NCBI GenBank assembly: GCA_963770645.1
Contig: CAVYQL010000004.1
Coordinates: forward strand, 744,001-808,000
From: Bog-473 sp963770645
GTDB taxonomy: Bacteria; Actinomycetota; Acidimicrobiia; Acidimicrobiales; RAAP-2
DNA length: 64,000 bases
Direction: 5' to 3'
A program made the translations under genes and the position numbers. The notes beneath the pieces were generated by a model. It saw only the letters and a program-made list of their open reading frames with translations. It was not told the origin of the DNA and ran no database searches. Below, piece by piece: positions 47,784 through 56,885 of the stretch. How positions within the stretch are numbered: the first letter of the stretch is position 1; every line of letters begins with the position of its first letter.

Positions 47784-48976
47784 TGGGCTCGCACGGCGTC
47801 CGCGACAAGGTGGCAATCGTCGGCATGGGCTGCACACCCTTCGCCGAGTTATGGGAGAAGGGGCTCGACGACCTCATCGTCGACGCCAGCACCGAGGCGT
47901 TCACCTCGGCCGGCGTGAGCAAAGAGGACGTCGATGCCTACTGGTTCGGCACGGCGCAGAGCGGGATGAGCGGCATCACGTTGGCCCGGCCGCTCCAGCT
48001 CATCAACAAGCCGGTCACCCGCGTCGAGAACTACTGCACCACCGGCTCCGAGGCGCTGCGCGGCGCGGTGTACGCCGTCGCGTCGGGCGCGTACGACATG
48101 GCAATGGCGGTCGGGGCCGAGAAGGTCAAGGACAGTGGGTACCAGGGTCTCAACGCGATGAACCCACCCAACGACGGGACCGCACGCACCCTGACGGCCG
48201 CAGCGATGTTCTCCATGGTGGCGCCCGCCTACGGCCAGAAGTACGGAGTGGACGAAGAGACGATGGCCGATGTGCTCGCTTCCATCGCCGTGAAGAACCA
48301 CCACAACGGAGCGCGGAACCCACGCGCGCAATTCCGACGCGAGATCACCAAAGAGGCCGCGCTCAGCTCCCCACGCCTCGCCGGCACCCTCGGCGTCTTC
48401 GACTGCGCGGGGGTCGCCGACGGCGCAGCAGCGGCCATCGTCGTGCGCGCCGAGGACGCGCATCGCTACACGGACACACCGCTCTACATCAAGGCCTTGT
48501 CGTTCGCGGCGGGAAGCGGCTCGGGTCTGATCGATCCTGGCTACGACTACACGCACTTCCCGGAGTGCGAGGCCACCGCGGCCGACGCCTACGCGCAGGC
48601 CGACATCACCGACCCGCGGCGGCAGCTGGCCATGGCCGAAGTGCACGACTGCTTCACCCCGACCGAACTCGTGCTCATGGAAGACCTCGGGTTCGCGCCG
48701 CGCGGCACGGCGTGGAAGGAAGTCTTGGCCGGCACCTTCGCCCTCGACGGCGATCTCCCGGTCAACCCCGACGGCGGCCTCAAGAGCTTCGGTCACCCGG
48801 TGGGCGCGTCGGGCCTGCGCATGCTCTTCGAGTGCTGGCTCCAGTTGCGGCGCGAAGCCCCGCCGGAGCGTCAGATCGCGACAGTCGACCGCGGCCTGGC
48901 CATGACGCACAACCTCGGGGGATACCCGGGCGAGATGGTGTCATTCGTCTCGGTGGTGGGGACAGAGCCAGGCTGA
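47783..48976 (+). CDS. Thiolase (acetyl-CoA acetyltransferase family)
   Basis: The 397-residue SCP-x-type thiolase has all catalytic landmarks: Cys85 in ENYCTTGSEA, H288-D289 in EVHDCFTPTE, and His338 in SFGHPVGASG. It should cleave a 3-ketoacyl-CoA or condense acyl-CoAs. The ATG at 47783 overlaps the TGA of the OB-fold gene, so the two are translated together. Compared with the thiolase-like protein at 22870, this one keeps the His and so is expected to be a true thiolase. It is under the shared operator at 46300. Confidence 0.92.
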   Translation: MGSHGVRDKVAIVGMGCTPFAELWEKGLDDLIVDASTEAFTSAGVSKEDVDAYWFGTAQSGMSGITLARPLQLINKPVTRVENYCTTGSEALRGAVYAVASGAYDMAMAVGAEKVKDSGYQGLNAMNPPNDGTARTLTAAAMFSMVAPAYGQKYGVDEETMADVLASIAVKNHHNGARNPRAQFRREITKEAALSSPRLAGTLGVFDCAGVADGAAAAIVVRAEDAHRYTDTPLYIKALSFAAGSGSGLIDPGYDYTHFPECEATAADAYAQADITDPRRQLAMAEVHDCFTPTELVLMEDLGFAPRGTAWKEVLAGTFALDGDLPVNPDGGLKSFGHPVGASGLRMLFECWLQLRREAPPERQIATVDRGLAMTHNLGGYPGEMVSFVSVVGTEPG

Positions 48977-48998
48977 ACGAGCGGCACTCGATCGGTCT

Positions 48999-50120
48999 TC
49001 AGTTGAGCAATTGGGTGAGCGGCGTGAAGGCCATGCCGTGCGCCTCGGCCACGGGCTGGTAGACGATCTTCCCGCCGACGACGTTGACGCCCTCGGCAAG
49101 CGCGTGGTCGGACTGGACCGCTCGCCGCCATCCCTGGTTGGCGATGTTCAGCACATAGGGCAGTGTCGCGTTGGCCAGCGCGTGGGTCGACGTGTGCGGC
49201 ACTGCGCCGGGCATGTTGGCCACGCAGTAAAAGATGGACCCGTGCGCCTCGAAGGTGGGGTGCGAATGCGTGGTCGGACGGGTCGACTCGAAACAGCCGC
49301 CCTGGTCCACCGCGATGTCGACCAGCACCGAGCCGTGGCGCATCTGCTCGACCAGCGCGTCGGACACGAGGTGAGGCGCCCGTGCGCCGACCACGAGCAC
49401 GGCACCGATCACGATGTCGGCCTCGAGGCAAATCTCCTCAATGACGTGTTGGGAAGAAGCGATCGTCTCGAGCGCGCCGCGGAAATGGTGGTCGACCTCA
49501 CGCAGGCGGTCGAGGTTGCGATCGAGGACGAAGACCTCCGAGTGCATGCCGACCGCCATCGTGGCGGCGGCGAAGCCGGCCACGCCGGCACCAAGGATCA
49601 CGACCCGGGCACACCGCACGCCCGGCACGCCTGCGATGAGGACGCCACGGCCGCCACCGGGCCGCATGAGGTGGTGGGCACCCATGAGCGGCGCCATCCG
49701 CCCGGCCACCTCGCTCATTGGCGACAACAGCGGCAGTGTGTTGTCGTCATTGCGCACCGTCTCGTAGGCGATGGCGACGTTGCGCGCAACGATCAGCGCC
49801 TCGGTGCATTCCCGTGACGCCGCCAGGTGCAGGTACGTAAAGAGGGTCTGATCGCTTCGCGCCCCGAGCCGGTGAAACTCCCCCTCGACGGGCTCCTTCA
49901 CCTTGCACACGAGGTCGGCCGACCCCCACACCTCGTCGGCATCGTCGACGATCTTGGCGCCAGTGCGAACGAAGTCGAAGTCGGGCATGGCCGAGCCGTT
50001 GCCGGCGCCCTTCTCGACAAGGACCGTGTGTCCCGCCGAGGTGAGCTCACGCACGCCCGCCGGGGTCAGAGCGACGCGCCACTCGTCGGTCTTGATCTCG
50101 CAGGGGACGCCGATGATCAT
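48999..50120 (-). CDS. ald: Alanine dehydrogenase
   Basis: The 373-residue NAD-dependent enzyme interconverts alanine and pyruvate plus ammonia. MIIGVPCEIKTDEWRVALTPAGV is the standard start with Arg and Lys of the substrate site, then the catalytic His region YLHLAASRECTEAL, LLSPMSEVAGRMA, and the NAD loop VVILGAGVAGFAAATMAVGM. Length is typical. It is the downstream partner of the aminoaldehyde dehydrogenase gene, three bases away, and could recycle alanine made by the aminotransferase encoded at 52281. ATG 50120. Confidence 0.95.
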   Translation of the reverse strand: MIIGVPCEIKTDEWRVALTPAGVRELTSAGHTVLVEKGAGNGSAMPDFDFVRTGAKIVDDADEVWGSADLVCKVKEPVEGEFHRLGARSDQTLFTYLHLAASRECTEALIVARNVAIAYETVRNDDNTLPLLSPMSEVAGRMAPLMGAHHLMRPGGGRGVLIAGVPGVRCARVVILGAGVAGFAAATMAVGMHSEVFVLDRNLDRLREVDHHFRGALETIASSQHVIEEICLEADIVIGAVLVVGARAPHLVSDALVEQMRHGSVLVDIAVDQGGCFESTRPTTHSHPTFEAHGSIFYCVANMPGAVPHTSTHALANATLPYVLNIANQGWRRAVQSDHALAEGVNVVGGKIVYQPVAEAHGMAFTPLTQLLN

Positions 50121-50123
50121 GGG

Positions 50124-51551
50124 CTACTCCTCGATGTTGCTCATCACGTGCTTGATGCGCGTGTAGTCCTCGAAGCCATAGGCAGAAAGGTCCTTGCCGT
50201 AGCCCGAGCGTTTGAAACCGCCATGAGGCATCTCGGCCACCAGTGGGATGTGGGTGTTGATCCAGACACAGCCGAAGTCGAGGTCGCGTGCCATGCGCAT
50301 GGCCCGGCCGTGGTCGCGGGTCCACACCGATGAAGCCAGCCCGTACTGGACATCATTGGACCACTCGAGCGCCTCGGCCTCGTCGCCGAACTCCTGCATC
50401 GTGATCACGGGCCCGAACACTTCCGACTGGATCAACTCATCGTCCTGGTGCAGTCCCGAGACGACGGTCGGCGCGAAGCAGTAGCCGCGCTCACCCACCG
50501 GCGTGCCGCCCGTCGCCACCGACGCGTGGGCCGGCACGCGTTCGAAGAAGCCGCGGACCCGCTCGAGCTGGCTGGCGCTGTTCAGCGGGCCGTAGTCGGC
50601 GTCCTCCCGCTCGGTACCGCCCACTGTCGTGCCCTCAGCCTGCTCCACCAGCGCGGCGAGCAGCTCGTCGTGCACGCGGGGCGAGGCCAGGACGCGGGTG
50701 GCCGCCGTGCAGTCCTGGCCTGCATTGAAGTAACCCGCCCCGGCGATCCCCTCGGCGGCCGCGGCCGGGTCGGCGTCGTCGAACACGATCACGGGTGCCT
50801 TGCCACCGAGCTCGAGGTGGACGCGCTTGAGGGTGGGAGCGGCTGCGGCCGCCACCTCCATGCCGGCGCGCACCGACCCGGTGACCGACACCATGGCGGG
50901 TGTCTCGTGCACGACGAGCGCCCGGCCGGTGTCGCGGTCACCGCAGACGACGTTGAAGACGCCAGGAGGCAGGTACTCGGCCATGATCTCGGCCAGCAGC
51001 AGCGTGGTGACGGGCGTCGTGTCCGAGGGCTTGAGGACCATGGTGTTCCCGGCGGCCAGCGCCGGCGCGAACTTCCACACCGCCATCATCATGGGGTAGT
51101 TCCACGGGGTGACGGCGCCGCAGACGCCGAGCGGCTCACGCCGGATGAACGAGGTGTGGCCGACCATGTACTCCGAGGCGGCCAGCCCCTCGAGGTGCCG
51201 CGCGGCGCCGGCGAAGAAGCGGATCTGGTCGACCATGGGTGGGATCTCTTCGTCCATGGTCAGCTGGAAGGGCTTGCCAGTGTTCTCACACTCGGCTCTG
51301 ACGAGGTCCTCCGCTCTGGCCTCGACGGCATCGGCGATGCGGATCAAGGCCAGGCTGCGCTCCGAAGGGGTCGTCCGGCGCCACGAGGTGAAGGCAACGG
51401 CAGCCACCCGGAGCGCGGCGTCCACGTCGGCCGGCCCCGAGACCGGGGCCTCCGCGAATGGCTCGCCGGTGCTGGGGTCCACGAGCGGGGCCGTGGGCCC
51501 GTCCTCGGCAGCGCGGTAGGCGCCCCCGACGAAATTCTGCAACCTGCGCAT
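50124..51551 (-). CDS. Gamma-aminobutyraldehyde dehydrogenase-like aldehyde dehydrogenase
   Basis: The 475-residue NAD(P)-dependent enzyme oxidises an aldehyde to an acid. It has Asn151 in PWNYPMMMAVWK, Glu247 in LELGGKAP and the nucleophile Cys281 in NAGQDCTAATR. Its closest pattern is the PatD/aminobutyraldehyde group. It stands divergent from the Lrp/aminotransferase/FAD-oxidase operon and directly upstream of ald, so a role in 4-aminobutyraldehyde to GABA in putrescine breakdown is likely. Substrate is inferred from context. Confidence 0.92.
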   Translation of the reverse strand: MRRLQNFVGGAYRAAEDGPTAPLVDPSTGEPFAEAPVSGPADVDAALRVAAVAFTSWRRTTPSERSLALIRIADAVEARAEDLVRAECENTGKPFQLTMDEEIPPMVDQIRFFAGAARHLEGLAASEYMVGHTSFIRREPLGVCGAVTPWNYPMMMAVWKFAPALAAGNTMVLKPSDTTPVTTLLLAEIMAEYLPPGVFNVVCGDRDTGRALVVHETPAMVSVTGSVRAGMEVAAAAAPTLKRVHLELGGKAPVIVFDDADPAAAAEGIAGAGYFNAGQDCTAATRVLASPRVHDELLAALVEQAEGTTVGGTEREDADYGPLNSASQLERVRGFFERVPAHASVATGGTPVGERGYCFAPTVVSGLHQDDELIQSEVFGPVITMQEFGDEAEALEWSNDVQYGLASSVWTRDHGRAMRMARDLDFGCVWINTHIPLVAEMPHGGFKRSGYGKDLSAYGFEDYTRIKHVMSNIEE

Positions 51552-51742
51552 CCTGCTCCCTTCAGGTCATTTCTCGACCGTGGCCCTGGGTACAGAATCA
51601 CAGATGGCTGTTGTCTCAACAAGCGTTTTCGCAATATTGGGACCAGGATGTGACGAATTCAGCTTGACTGAGGCCACTGAGATGACACAATTCTGCACAT
51701 CAGGGGTTCGACCTCTCACAGGCGACCGAAGGGAGGTGTGAG
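51552..51742. promoter_or_regulatory. Divergent promoter region with palindrome
   Basis: Contains the inverted repeat TGTTGTCTCAACA (51609-51621), a candidate Lrp/AsnC-type site, and TTGACT at 51664-51669 as a possible -35 for the plus strand. GGGAGG at 51730-51735 is the ribosome site of the Lrp gene. Confidence 0.5.
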
Positions 51743-52249
51743 ATGCCCGACGCCGACATGCAGGGAGGGCCGGGCGGCCAACCAGACGCCCAGGCGGCCA
51801 GCACCCTTCTCGACGCGCCCAATCGGGCCATTATCGAGGCACTCCAGCGCGACGGCCGTCAGCCCTACGGCGCCATCGCCGAGGCAGTCGGGCTCTCCGA
51901 GGCCGCGGTGCGCCGCCGGGTCCAGCGCCTGCGCGAGTCGGGGATCATGCAGATCGTCGCGGTTACCGACCCGCTGCAGCTGGGCTTCACCCGCCAGGCG
52001 ATGATCGGCATCTCGGTGGAAGGTGACGTGCGTCGGGTCGCCGAGAAGCTCTCGTCCTTGCCAGAGGTCGACTACGTGGTGATGTGCGCGGGCTCGTTCG
52101 ACATCCTGGCCGAGATCGTCTGCGAGGACGACGAGCGCCTTCTGCATGTCCTGAACGATTCGGTGCGCGCCGTCCCCGGGGTGCGGACCACCGAGACTTT
52201 CTTGTACCTGAAATTAGCCAAGCAGACCTACACCTGGGGAACACGGTGA
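51743..52249 (+). CDS. Lrp/AsnC family transcriptional regulator
   Basis: The 168-residue protein has an N-terminal winged helix (DAPNRAIIEALQRDGRQPYGAIAEAVGLSEAAVRRRVQRLRESGIMQI) and a C-terminal RAM ligand domain (QAMIGISVEGDVRRVAEKLSSLPEVDYVVMCAGSFDILAEIVCEDDERLL). It probably senses an amino acid or amine and regulates the adjoining divergent genes. Its first 25 residues are a Gly/Pro/Gln-rich tail. It is the first gene of the operon with the aminotransferase and FAD oxidase. Confidence 0.93.
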   Translation: MPDADMQGGPGGQPDAQAASTLLDAPNRAIIEALQRDGRQPYGAIAEAVGLSEAAVRRRVQRLRESGIMQIVAVTDPLQLGFTRQAMIGISVEGDVRRVAEKLSSLPEVDYVVMCAGSFDILAEIVCEDDERLLHVLNDSVRAVPGVRTTETFLYLKLAKQTYTWGTR

Positions 52250-52280
52250 ACGGCCACCACGGCCGCCAAGCGGAGGAACG

Positions 52281-53660
52281 ATGAACTCGACCAATCCTGA
52301 GAACACCAACCTGAGCACGCAGGCGCAGCGACACCTCTGGATGCACTTCAGCCGAATGGGTTCCTACGTGGACCACGAGGTGCCGGTGATTGTGCGCGGC
52401 GAAGGTGCCTACGTCTGGGATCAGCACGGCAAGCGCTACCTCGACGGCCTGGCCGGGCTTTTCACCTCACAGATCGGCCACGGGCGCACCGAACTGGCCG
52501 AGGCCGGCTCGAAACAGGCAGGCACGCTGGCCTACTTCCCGCTGTGGACCTACGCCCACCCTCGGGCAATCGAACTAGCCGAGCGCCTCGCCGGCTACGC
52601 GCCCGGCGACCTCAACCGGATCTTCTTCACCACCGGGGGGTCCGAGGCGGTCGAGTCGGCCTGGAAGCTCGCCCGGCAGTACTTCCGCATCACCGGCCAG
52701 CCCCAGCGCACGAAGGTCATCAGCCGGTCCATCGCGTACCACGGCACCTCTATGGGCGCCCTTTCCATCACCGGCATCCCGGAGCTACGCACGCCCTTCG
52801 AGCCGTTGGTGCCGGGCGCGATCAAGGTGCCCAACACCAACTTCTACCGGGCCGAGCTCTTTGCCGACGACGAGGTCGCCTTCGGCCGCTGGGCCGCGGA
52901 CGAGATCGAGCGGGCCATTGAGCGCGAGGGCGCGGACACCGTCGCCGCCGTCTTCCTCGAGCCGGTGCAGAACGCCGGCGGGTGCTTCCCTCCCCCACCC
53001 GGCTACTTCCAGCGCGTCCGCGAGATCTGCGACCGCCACGGGGTGCTACTCGTCTCCGACGAGGTCATCTGCGCGTTCGGCCGGCTGGGTCACTGGTTCG
53101 GCGCACTGCGCTACGACTACCAGCCCGACATCATCACGGTGGCCAAGGGCCTCACGTCGGGCTACGCGCCGCTCGGCGCGATGATCGCGTCGGACCGCCT
53201 GATGGAACCCTTCCTCGGCCCTGGCGCGTCGTTCCTGCACGGGTTCACCTTCGCCGGACACCCGGTCAGCTGCGCGGTGGCCCTGGCCAACCTTGACGTC
53301 TTCGAGGGCGAGCACATCCTGCAGCACGTGCAGGCGACCGAGTCGTCGTTCCGGAGCGCCCTCGAGGACCTCTACGACCTCCCCATCGTGGGCAACGTCC
53401 GCGGCGCGGGCTTCTTCTACGGGATCGAGCTGGTCAAGGACAAGGACACACGGCAGTCCTTCGACGACGAGGAGTCTGAGCGGCTGCTGCGCGGGTTTCT
53501 TTCGGGCGCGTTGTTCGAGGCCGGGCTCATCTGCCGGGCCGACGACCGCGGCGACCCCGTCGTGCAGCTGTCCCCACCGCTCATCTGCGCCCAGGAGGAG
53601 ATCGACTTCATGGCGTCGACGCTGCGCGAGGTGCTCTCCGAGGCGTGGCGGCGGATGTAG
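52281..53660 (+). CDS. Class III aminotransferase (putrescine/omega-amino acid type)
   Basis: The 459-residue PLP enzyme transfers a terminal amino group, most probably from putrescine, GABA or beta-alanine to pyruvate or oxoglutarate. Asp260 contacts the PLP ring nitrogen (LLVSDEVICAFGRLG) and Lys289 in TVAKGLTSGYAPLGA forms the internal aldimine. FFTTGGSEAVESAWKLARQY and LHGFTFAGHPVSCAVALANLD are typical of the SpuC/omega-transaminase group, which often uses pyruvate and makes alanine. ATG 52281 follows GGAGGAACG. Confidence 0.92.
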   Translation: MNSTNPENTNLSTQAQRHLWMHFSRMGSYVDHEVPVIVRGEGAYVWDQHGKRYLDGLAGLFTSQIGHGRTELAEAGSKQAGTLAYFPLWTYAHPRAIELAERLAGYAPGDLNRIFFTTGGSEAVESAWKLARQYFRITGQPQRTKVISRSIAYHGTSMGALSITGIPELRTPFEPLVPGAIKVPNTNFYRAELFADDEVAFGRWAADEIERAIEREGADTVAAVFLEPVQNAGGCFPPPPGYFQRVREICDRHGVLLVSDEVICAFGRLGHWFGALRYDYQPDIITVAKGLTSGYAPLGAMIASDRLMEPFLGPGASFLHGFTFAGHPVSCAVALANLDVFEGEHILQHVQATESSFRSALEDLYDLPIVGNVRGAGFFYGIELVKDKDTRQSFDDEESERLLRGFLSGALFEAGLICRADDRGDPVVQLSPPLICAQEEIDFMASTLREVLSEAWRRM

Positions 53661-55057
53661 CGCCGGGGGCGGTCTCGGGCTATCAGCGGCTCTCGTTGTG
53701 GTGGGGGGCTGTCCGGTCCCCGCTACCACCCCGCCCCGCGCTCAGCGAAGACCTCCAGCTCGACGTCTGCATCGTCGGTGCCGGCTTCACAGGCCTGTGG
53801 ACCGCGTACTCGCTGGCGCTGGCGGATCCGACACTCCGTATCGCCATTGTCGAGCGCGAGGTGGCCGGCTACGGCGCGTCGGGCCGGAACGGAGGATGGT
53901 GCTCGGCCCTGTTCGCCACCTCGGACGCCGCGCTGGCCCGGCTGCACGGCCGCGACGCGATGCGCGCCATGCGTAGAGCCATGGAGGAGACTGTCGACGC
54001 GGTCGGCGCCAGCGCGGCCAGCGAGGGGATCGACTGCCACTTCGCCAAGGGCGGCACGGTCGACCTGGTGCGCAGCGAAGCCCAGCGAGTCCGCGCGCTC
54101 GCCGAGGTGGACGGGGCGCATGCGCTGGGCAGCACGGAGGAGGATCTGCGCTGGCTCGGTCCTGAGGAGACGCACGAGCTGATCGGGGCTGCCGGCGCGC
54201 TCGGCTCGACGTTCACCCCCCACTGCGCAGTGCTGCAGCCGGCACTCCTGGCTCGCGGGCTGGCCGATGCCGTCGAAGGGCGCGGCGTCCGAATCTTCGA
54301 GGACACCGAAGTGCTCGACCTGCGCCCGGGCTCGCCCGCATCCGTGGTGACGAGAGGCGGCTCCGTGCAGGCGGACGTCGTCGTACGGGCGACGGAGGCC
54401 TGGACGCCGACGTTGCCGGGGTTCCGGCGCGACATCGTCCCGGTGTACTCCCTGATGGTGGCGACCGAGCCGCTCGGCGAGGACTTCTGGTCCGAGGCGC
54501 GGCTCGAGAGCCGCGCCTCGTTCGCCGACCACCGGCACCTGATCATCTACGGGCAGCGCACGATCGACGGCCGCATCGCCTTCGGTGGGCGTGGCGCGCC
54601 CTACCACTACGGCTCGGCGGTGCGCGCCTCCTTCGATGCCGAGCCGGGCGTCCACGCGCTGTTGCGCGAGACGCTCATTGAGCTCTTCCCGGCCCTGGCG
54701 GGTGTTCACTTCACTCACGCCTGGGGAGGGCCCCTCGGCATCCCGCGGGACTGGCACTCCTCGGTCGGCTTCGACCGCGCCAGCGGTCTGGCGTGGGCCG
54801 GCGGCTACGTCGGCGACGGCGTGGCAACCACGAACCTGGCCGGGCGCACGCTGGCCGACCTCATTACGGGCACCGACTCTGCGCTCGTCCACTTGCCGTG
54901 GGTGGGGCACCGTTCCCCGCGCTGGGAGCCCGAGCCGCTGCGCTGGTTGGGGGTCAACGCGGGCCTGTGGACGATGAAGCTTGCCGACCGCAGCGAGGCG
55001 CGACGCGGACGCCCGAGCAAAGTGGCGGCGGCGATGGGTCGCGTCCTCGGGCAGTGA
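53645..55057 (+). CDS. FAD-dependent amine oxidoreductase (PuuB/DAO-like)
   Basis: The 470-residue flavoprotein has the dinucleotide motif V-G-A-G-F-T-G (44-50), a GYGASGRNGGW segment typical of the DAO/PuuB type near the flavin attachment site, and a late GDGVATTNLAGRTLADLITG segment. PuuB oxidises gamma-glutamylputrescine to the aldehyde and related members oxidise other secondary amines. The gene overlaps the aminotransferase end by 16 bases. With the glutamine-synthetase-like and PuuD-like genes elsewhere in the window it completes a possible Puu route. Confidence 0.87.
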   Translation: MAADVAPGAVSGYQRLSLWWGAVRSPLPPRPALSEDLQLDVCIVGAGFTGLWTAYSLALADPTLRIAIVEREVAGYGASGRNGGWCSALFATSDAALARLHGRDAMRAMRRAMEETVDAVGASAASEGIDCHFAKGGTVDLVRSEAQRVRALAEVDGAHALGSTEEDLRWLGPEETHELIGAAGALGSTFTPHCAVLQPALLARGLADAVEGRGVRIFEDTEVLDLRPGSPASVVTRGGSVQADVVVRATEAWTPTLPGFRRDIVPVYSLMVATEPLGEDFWSEARLESRASFADHRHLIIYGQRTIDGRIAFGGRGAPYHYGSAVRASFDAEPGVHALLRETLIELFPALAGVHFTHAWGGPLGIPRDWHSSVGFDRASGLAWAGGYVGDGVATTNLAGRTLADLITGTDSALVHLPWVGHRSPRWEPEPLRWLGVNAGLWTMKLADRSEARRGRPSKVAAAMGRVLGQ

Positions 55058-55065
55058 TTCGTGGC

Positions 55066-55089
55066 CAGCGCGATCGTCAGCGCGATCGT
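55066..55089 (+). repeat. Two-copy 12-bp direct repeat
   Basis: CAGCGCGATCGT occurs twice in tandem in the short convergent gap between the FAD oxidase and the LuxR-type regulator gene. Confidence 0.7.
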
Positions 55090-55123
55090 CAGCCCAACCT
55101 TGACATCGTGTACGACCTCACGA

Positions 55124-56176
55124 TCACGCGATCTGGTTAATGAGATTGGCGGCGGCAATACGGCTGTCGACGCCCAGCTTCGCAAGTGCCCGCTCGACGT
55201 GCTTGTCGACCGTGCGCGGGCTGATTTCGAGCCGCGCCGCGGTCTCCTTGGTCGAGGCGCCCATGCTGATATGAGCGAGCACCTTCGCCTCGCGAGGGGT
55301 GAGCCCGAGCTGGCGCAAGGCGGCGGGAGCCGGCGTGTCACGCGCGAGACCAAGCACGAGGACCGTCGTGCCGGCACTGCTCAGCCGGCGGACGATCAGC
55401 CCCTCGTGCGTCATCGGCCAGGCCGGCGCGCGCTGCGTTGGGGTGCAGGTGACGTAGTCGGCCAGTTCATCGGGCAGACCGGTCCTCGGGCGGCCGGGAA
55501 AGAAACGATCGAGCAGACTGCATGCCGTCGGCGTGCTGTGGACCACTCTTCCGTGGCGATCGAGCACGATGACGCCGTCGCCACTCGACTGAGCCAGCGA
55601 GTCGACCGCTTCGAGTGCGGCCGTCGCCGCCTCGAGCGCGTGCGCGTTCCGGTAGGCCTGGATGAGATGTGGTCGCAGTAGGTTGACGATCCCCCGGTCG
55701 GGAGCCTCGAAACCACGCTCGGGACGATCGAGGGTGATGCCGATGGTCACGTCGGGAGCGGGCAGCACGACACTGAGCTGGTCCTCGGTCCCGATCACCT
55801 CGTAGAAGTACTGATACAACGCGGTCGCGTGGAACGTCTCGGCGCTGACGAAGTCAGAGATCGCTTGAGGCCGGCCGTTCCCTGTGCGCCGGTAGTCGGC
55901 GATGACCGGATGCTCGTCGACGTGCGCGGCGAACACTGCCTTCAGCTTGGGCAATCGGTGGGCGTAGAGCCGCTCGAACTCGAGGGGGAGCTCCGCGTCG
56001 ATCTGTCCCGTGACAGGATCGACTTCGTTCCACGCCGGGCGGTCGGACTCGACGAGGGACGGAAGCACGGCGACGATGTCGGCGCGAAGATCCTCGAGTG
56101 GCCGGACGGCGGCCAGCTCGGCGATCACGCCGAGCAGCGCCTCGAGGTCTGATCGCCCCAGACCTGGCTCCACCAC
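55124..56176 (-). CDS. LuxR-family helix-turn-helix regulator with PAS-like sensor region
   Basis: The 350-residue protein ends in a LuxR-type DNA-binding domain (LTPREAKVLAHISMGASTKETAARLEISPRTVDKHVERALAKLGV). The middle segment SSGDGVIVLDRHGRVVHSTPTACSLLDRFFPGR looks PAS-like, and the N-terminal 190 residues form an unassigned sensor. Ligand and targets are unknown. GTG 56176 is supported by GGGAGG six bases upstream. It reads toward the FAD-oxidase operon end and away from the SnoaL gene. Confidence 0.85.
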   Translation of the reverse strand: MVEPGLGRSDLEALLGVIAELAAVRPLEDLRADIVAVLPSLVESDRPAWNEVDPVTGQIDAELPLEFERLYAHRLPKLKAVFAAHVDEHPVIADYRRTGNGRPQAISDFVSAETFHATALYQYFYEVIGTEDQLSVVLPAPDVTIGITLDRPERGFEAPDRGIVNLLRPHLIQAYRNAHALEAATAALEAVDSLAQSSGDGVIVLDRHGRVVHSTPTACSLLDRFFPGRPRTGLPDELADYVTCTPTQRAPAWPMTHEGLIVRRLSSAGTTVLVLGLARDTPAPAALRQLGLTPREAKVLAHISMGASTKETAARLEISPRTVDKHVERALAKLGVDSRIAAANLINQIA

Positions 56177-56432
56177 CGTGAACCTCCCGCCAGACTCGTG
56201 CGAACGCGAGTCCGTACGACGATTCACGTATTGCCAAGCCGAAGCTCCGTTCGGTTGACTTGTCTTGTGGCCCGTACCGGTGCGGCGGTGCGCTACGGCC
56301 GTTCGCGGGTCGGCGAGAGACTTGGCGATCGCCGACCTGCGACCGGTGACGTTCGTGCTGGTGCAGACGGTGGCGAGCGTTTCGGCGCAGTACTCGGAGA
56401 AGTTCCCGGCCTGCCGTGCCACAATCTCGGCC

Positions 56433-56885
56433 GTGCAACAGTCAGCCGAGATGGCGATCGCCAGCCTCATCTACACCTACGCCGAGCGCATTGACGCAGG
56501 CGACTTCGCCGGCATCGGCGAACTCTTCGCGCACGCCACCTTGACCTTCGAGGGATTCGGGGACGCGGTCAGCGGACGCGACGCCATTGAGGCGCTCTAC
56601 ATGCGCAGCACCCGGCGCTTCGAAGATGGGACGCCGCGCACCAAGCACGTCATGACCAACGTCATCGTCGAAGTGGCCGAGGACGGCGGCACCGCGGCGA
56701 GCCGCTCCTACTTCACCGTTCTGCAGGCCGTGCCTGGCGCGCTGGCGTTGCAGCCAGTCATCGCAGGCCGATACCGGCACACGTACACGCACGCTGACGG
56801 CCCATGGCAGGTGACGACCATGCACATCACCATCGACCTCGTCGGCGATCTGGCCCACCACATGCTCTTCGACCTCGCGCCGTGA
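56433..56885 (+). CDS. SnoaL-like/NTF2-fold protein
   Basis: The 150-residue NTF2-fold product has IASLIYTYAERIDAGDFAGIGELFAHATLTFEGFGDAVSGRDAIEALYMRSTRRF, VMTNVIVEVAEDGGTAASRSYFTVLQAV, and WQVTTMHITIDLVGDL, a pattern of SnoaL-like isomerases and dehydrases. Substrate unknown. Start GTG 56433 or ATG 56451. Its stop overlaps the DUF2505 gene start by GTGA. Confidence 0.83.
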   Translation: MQQSAEMAIASLIYTYAERIDAGDFAGIGELFAHATLTFEGFGDAVSGRDAIEALYMRSTRRFEDGTPRTKHVMTNVIVEVAEDGGTAASRSYFTVLQAVPGALALQPVIAGRYRHTYTHADGPWQVTTMHITIDLVGDLAHHMLFDLAP

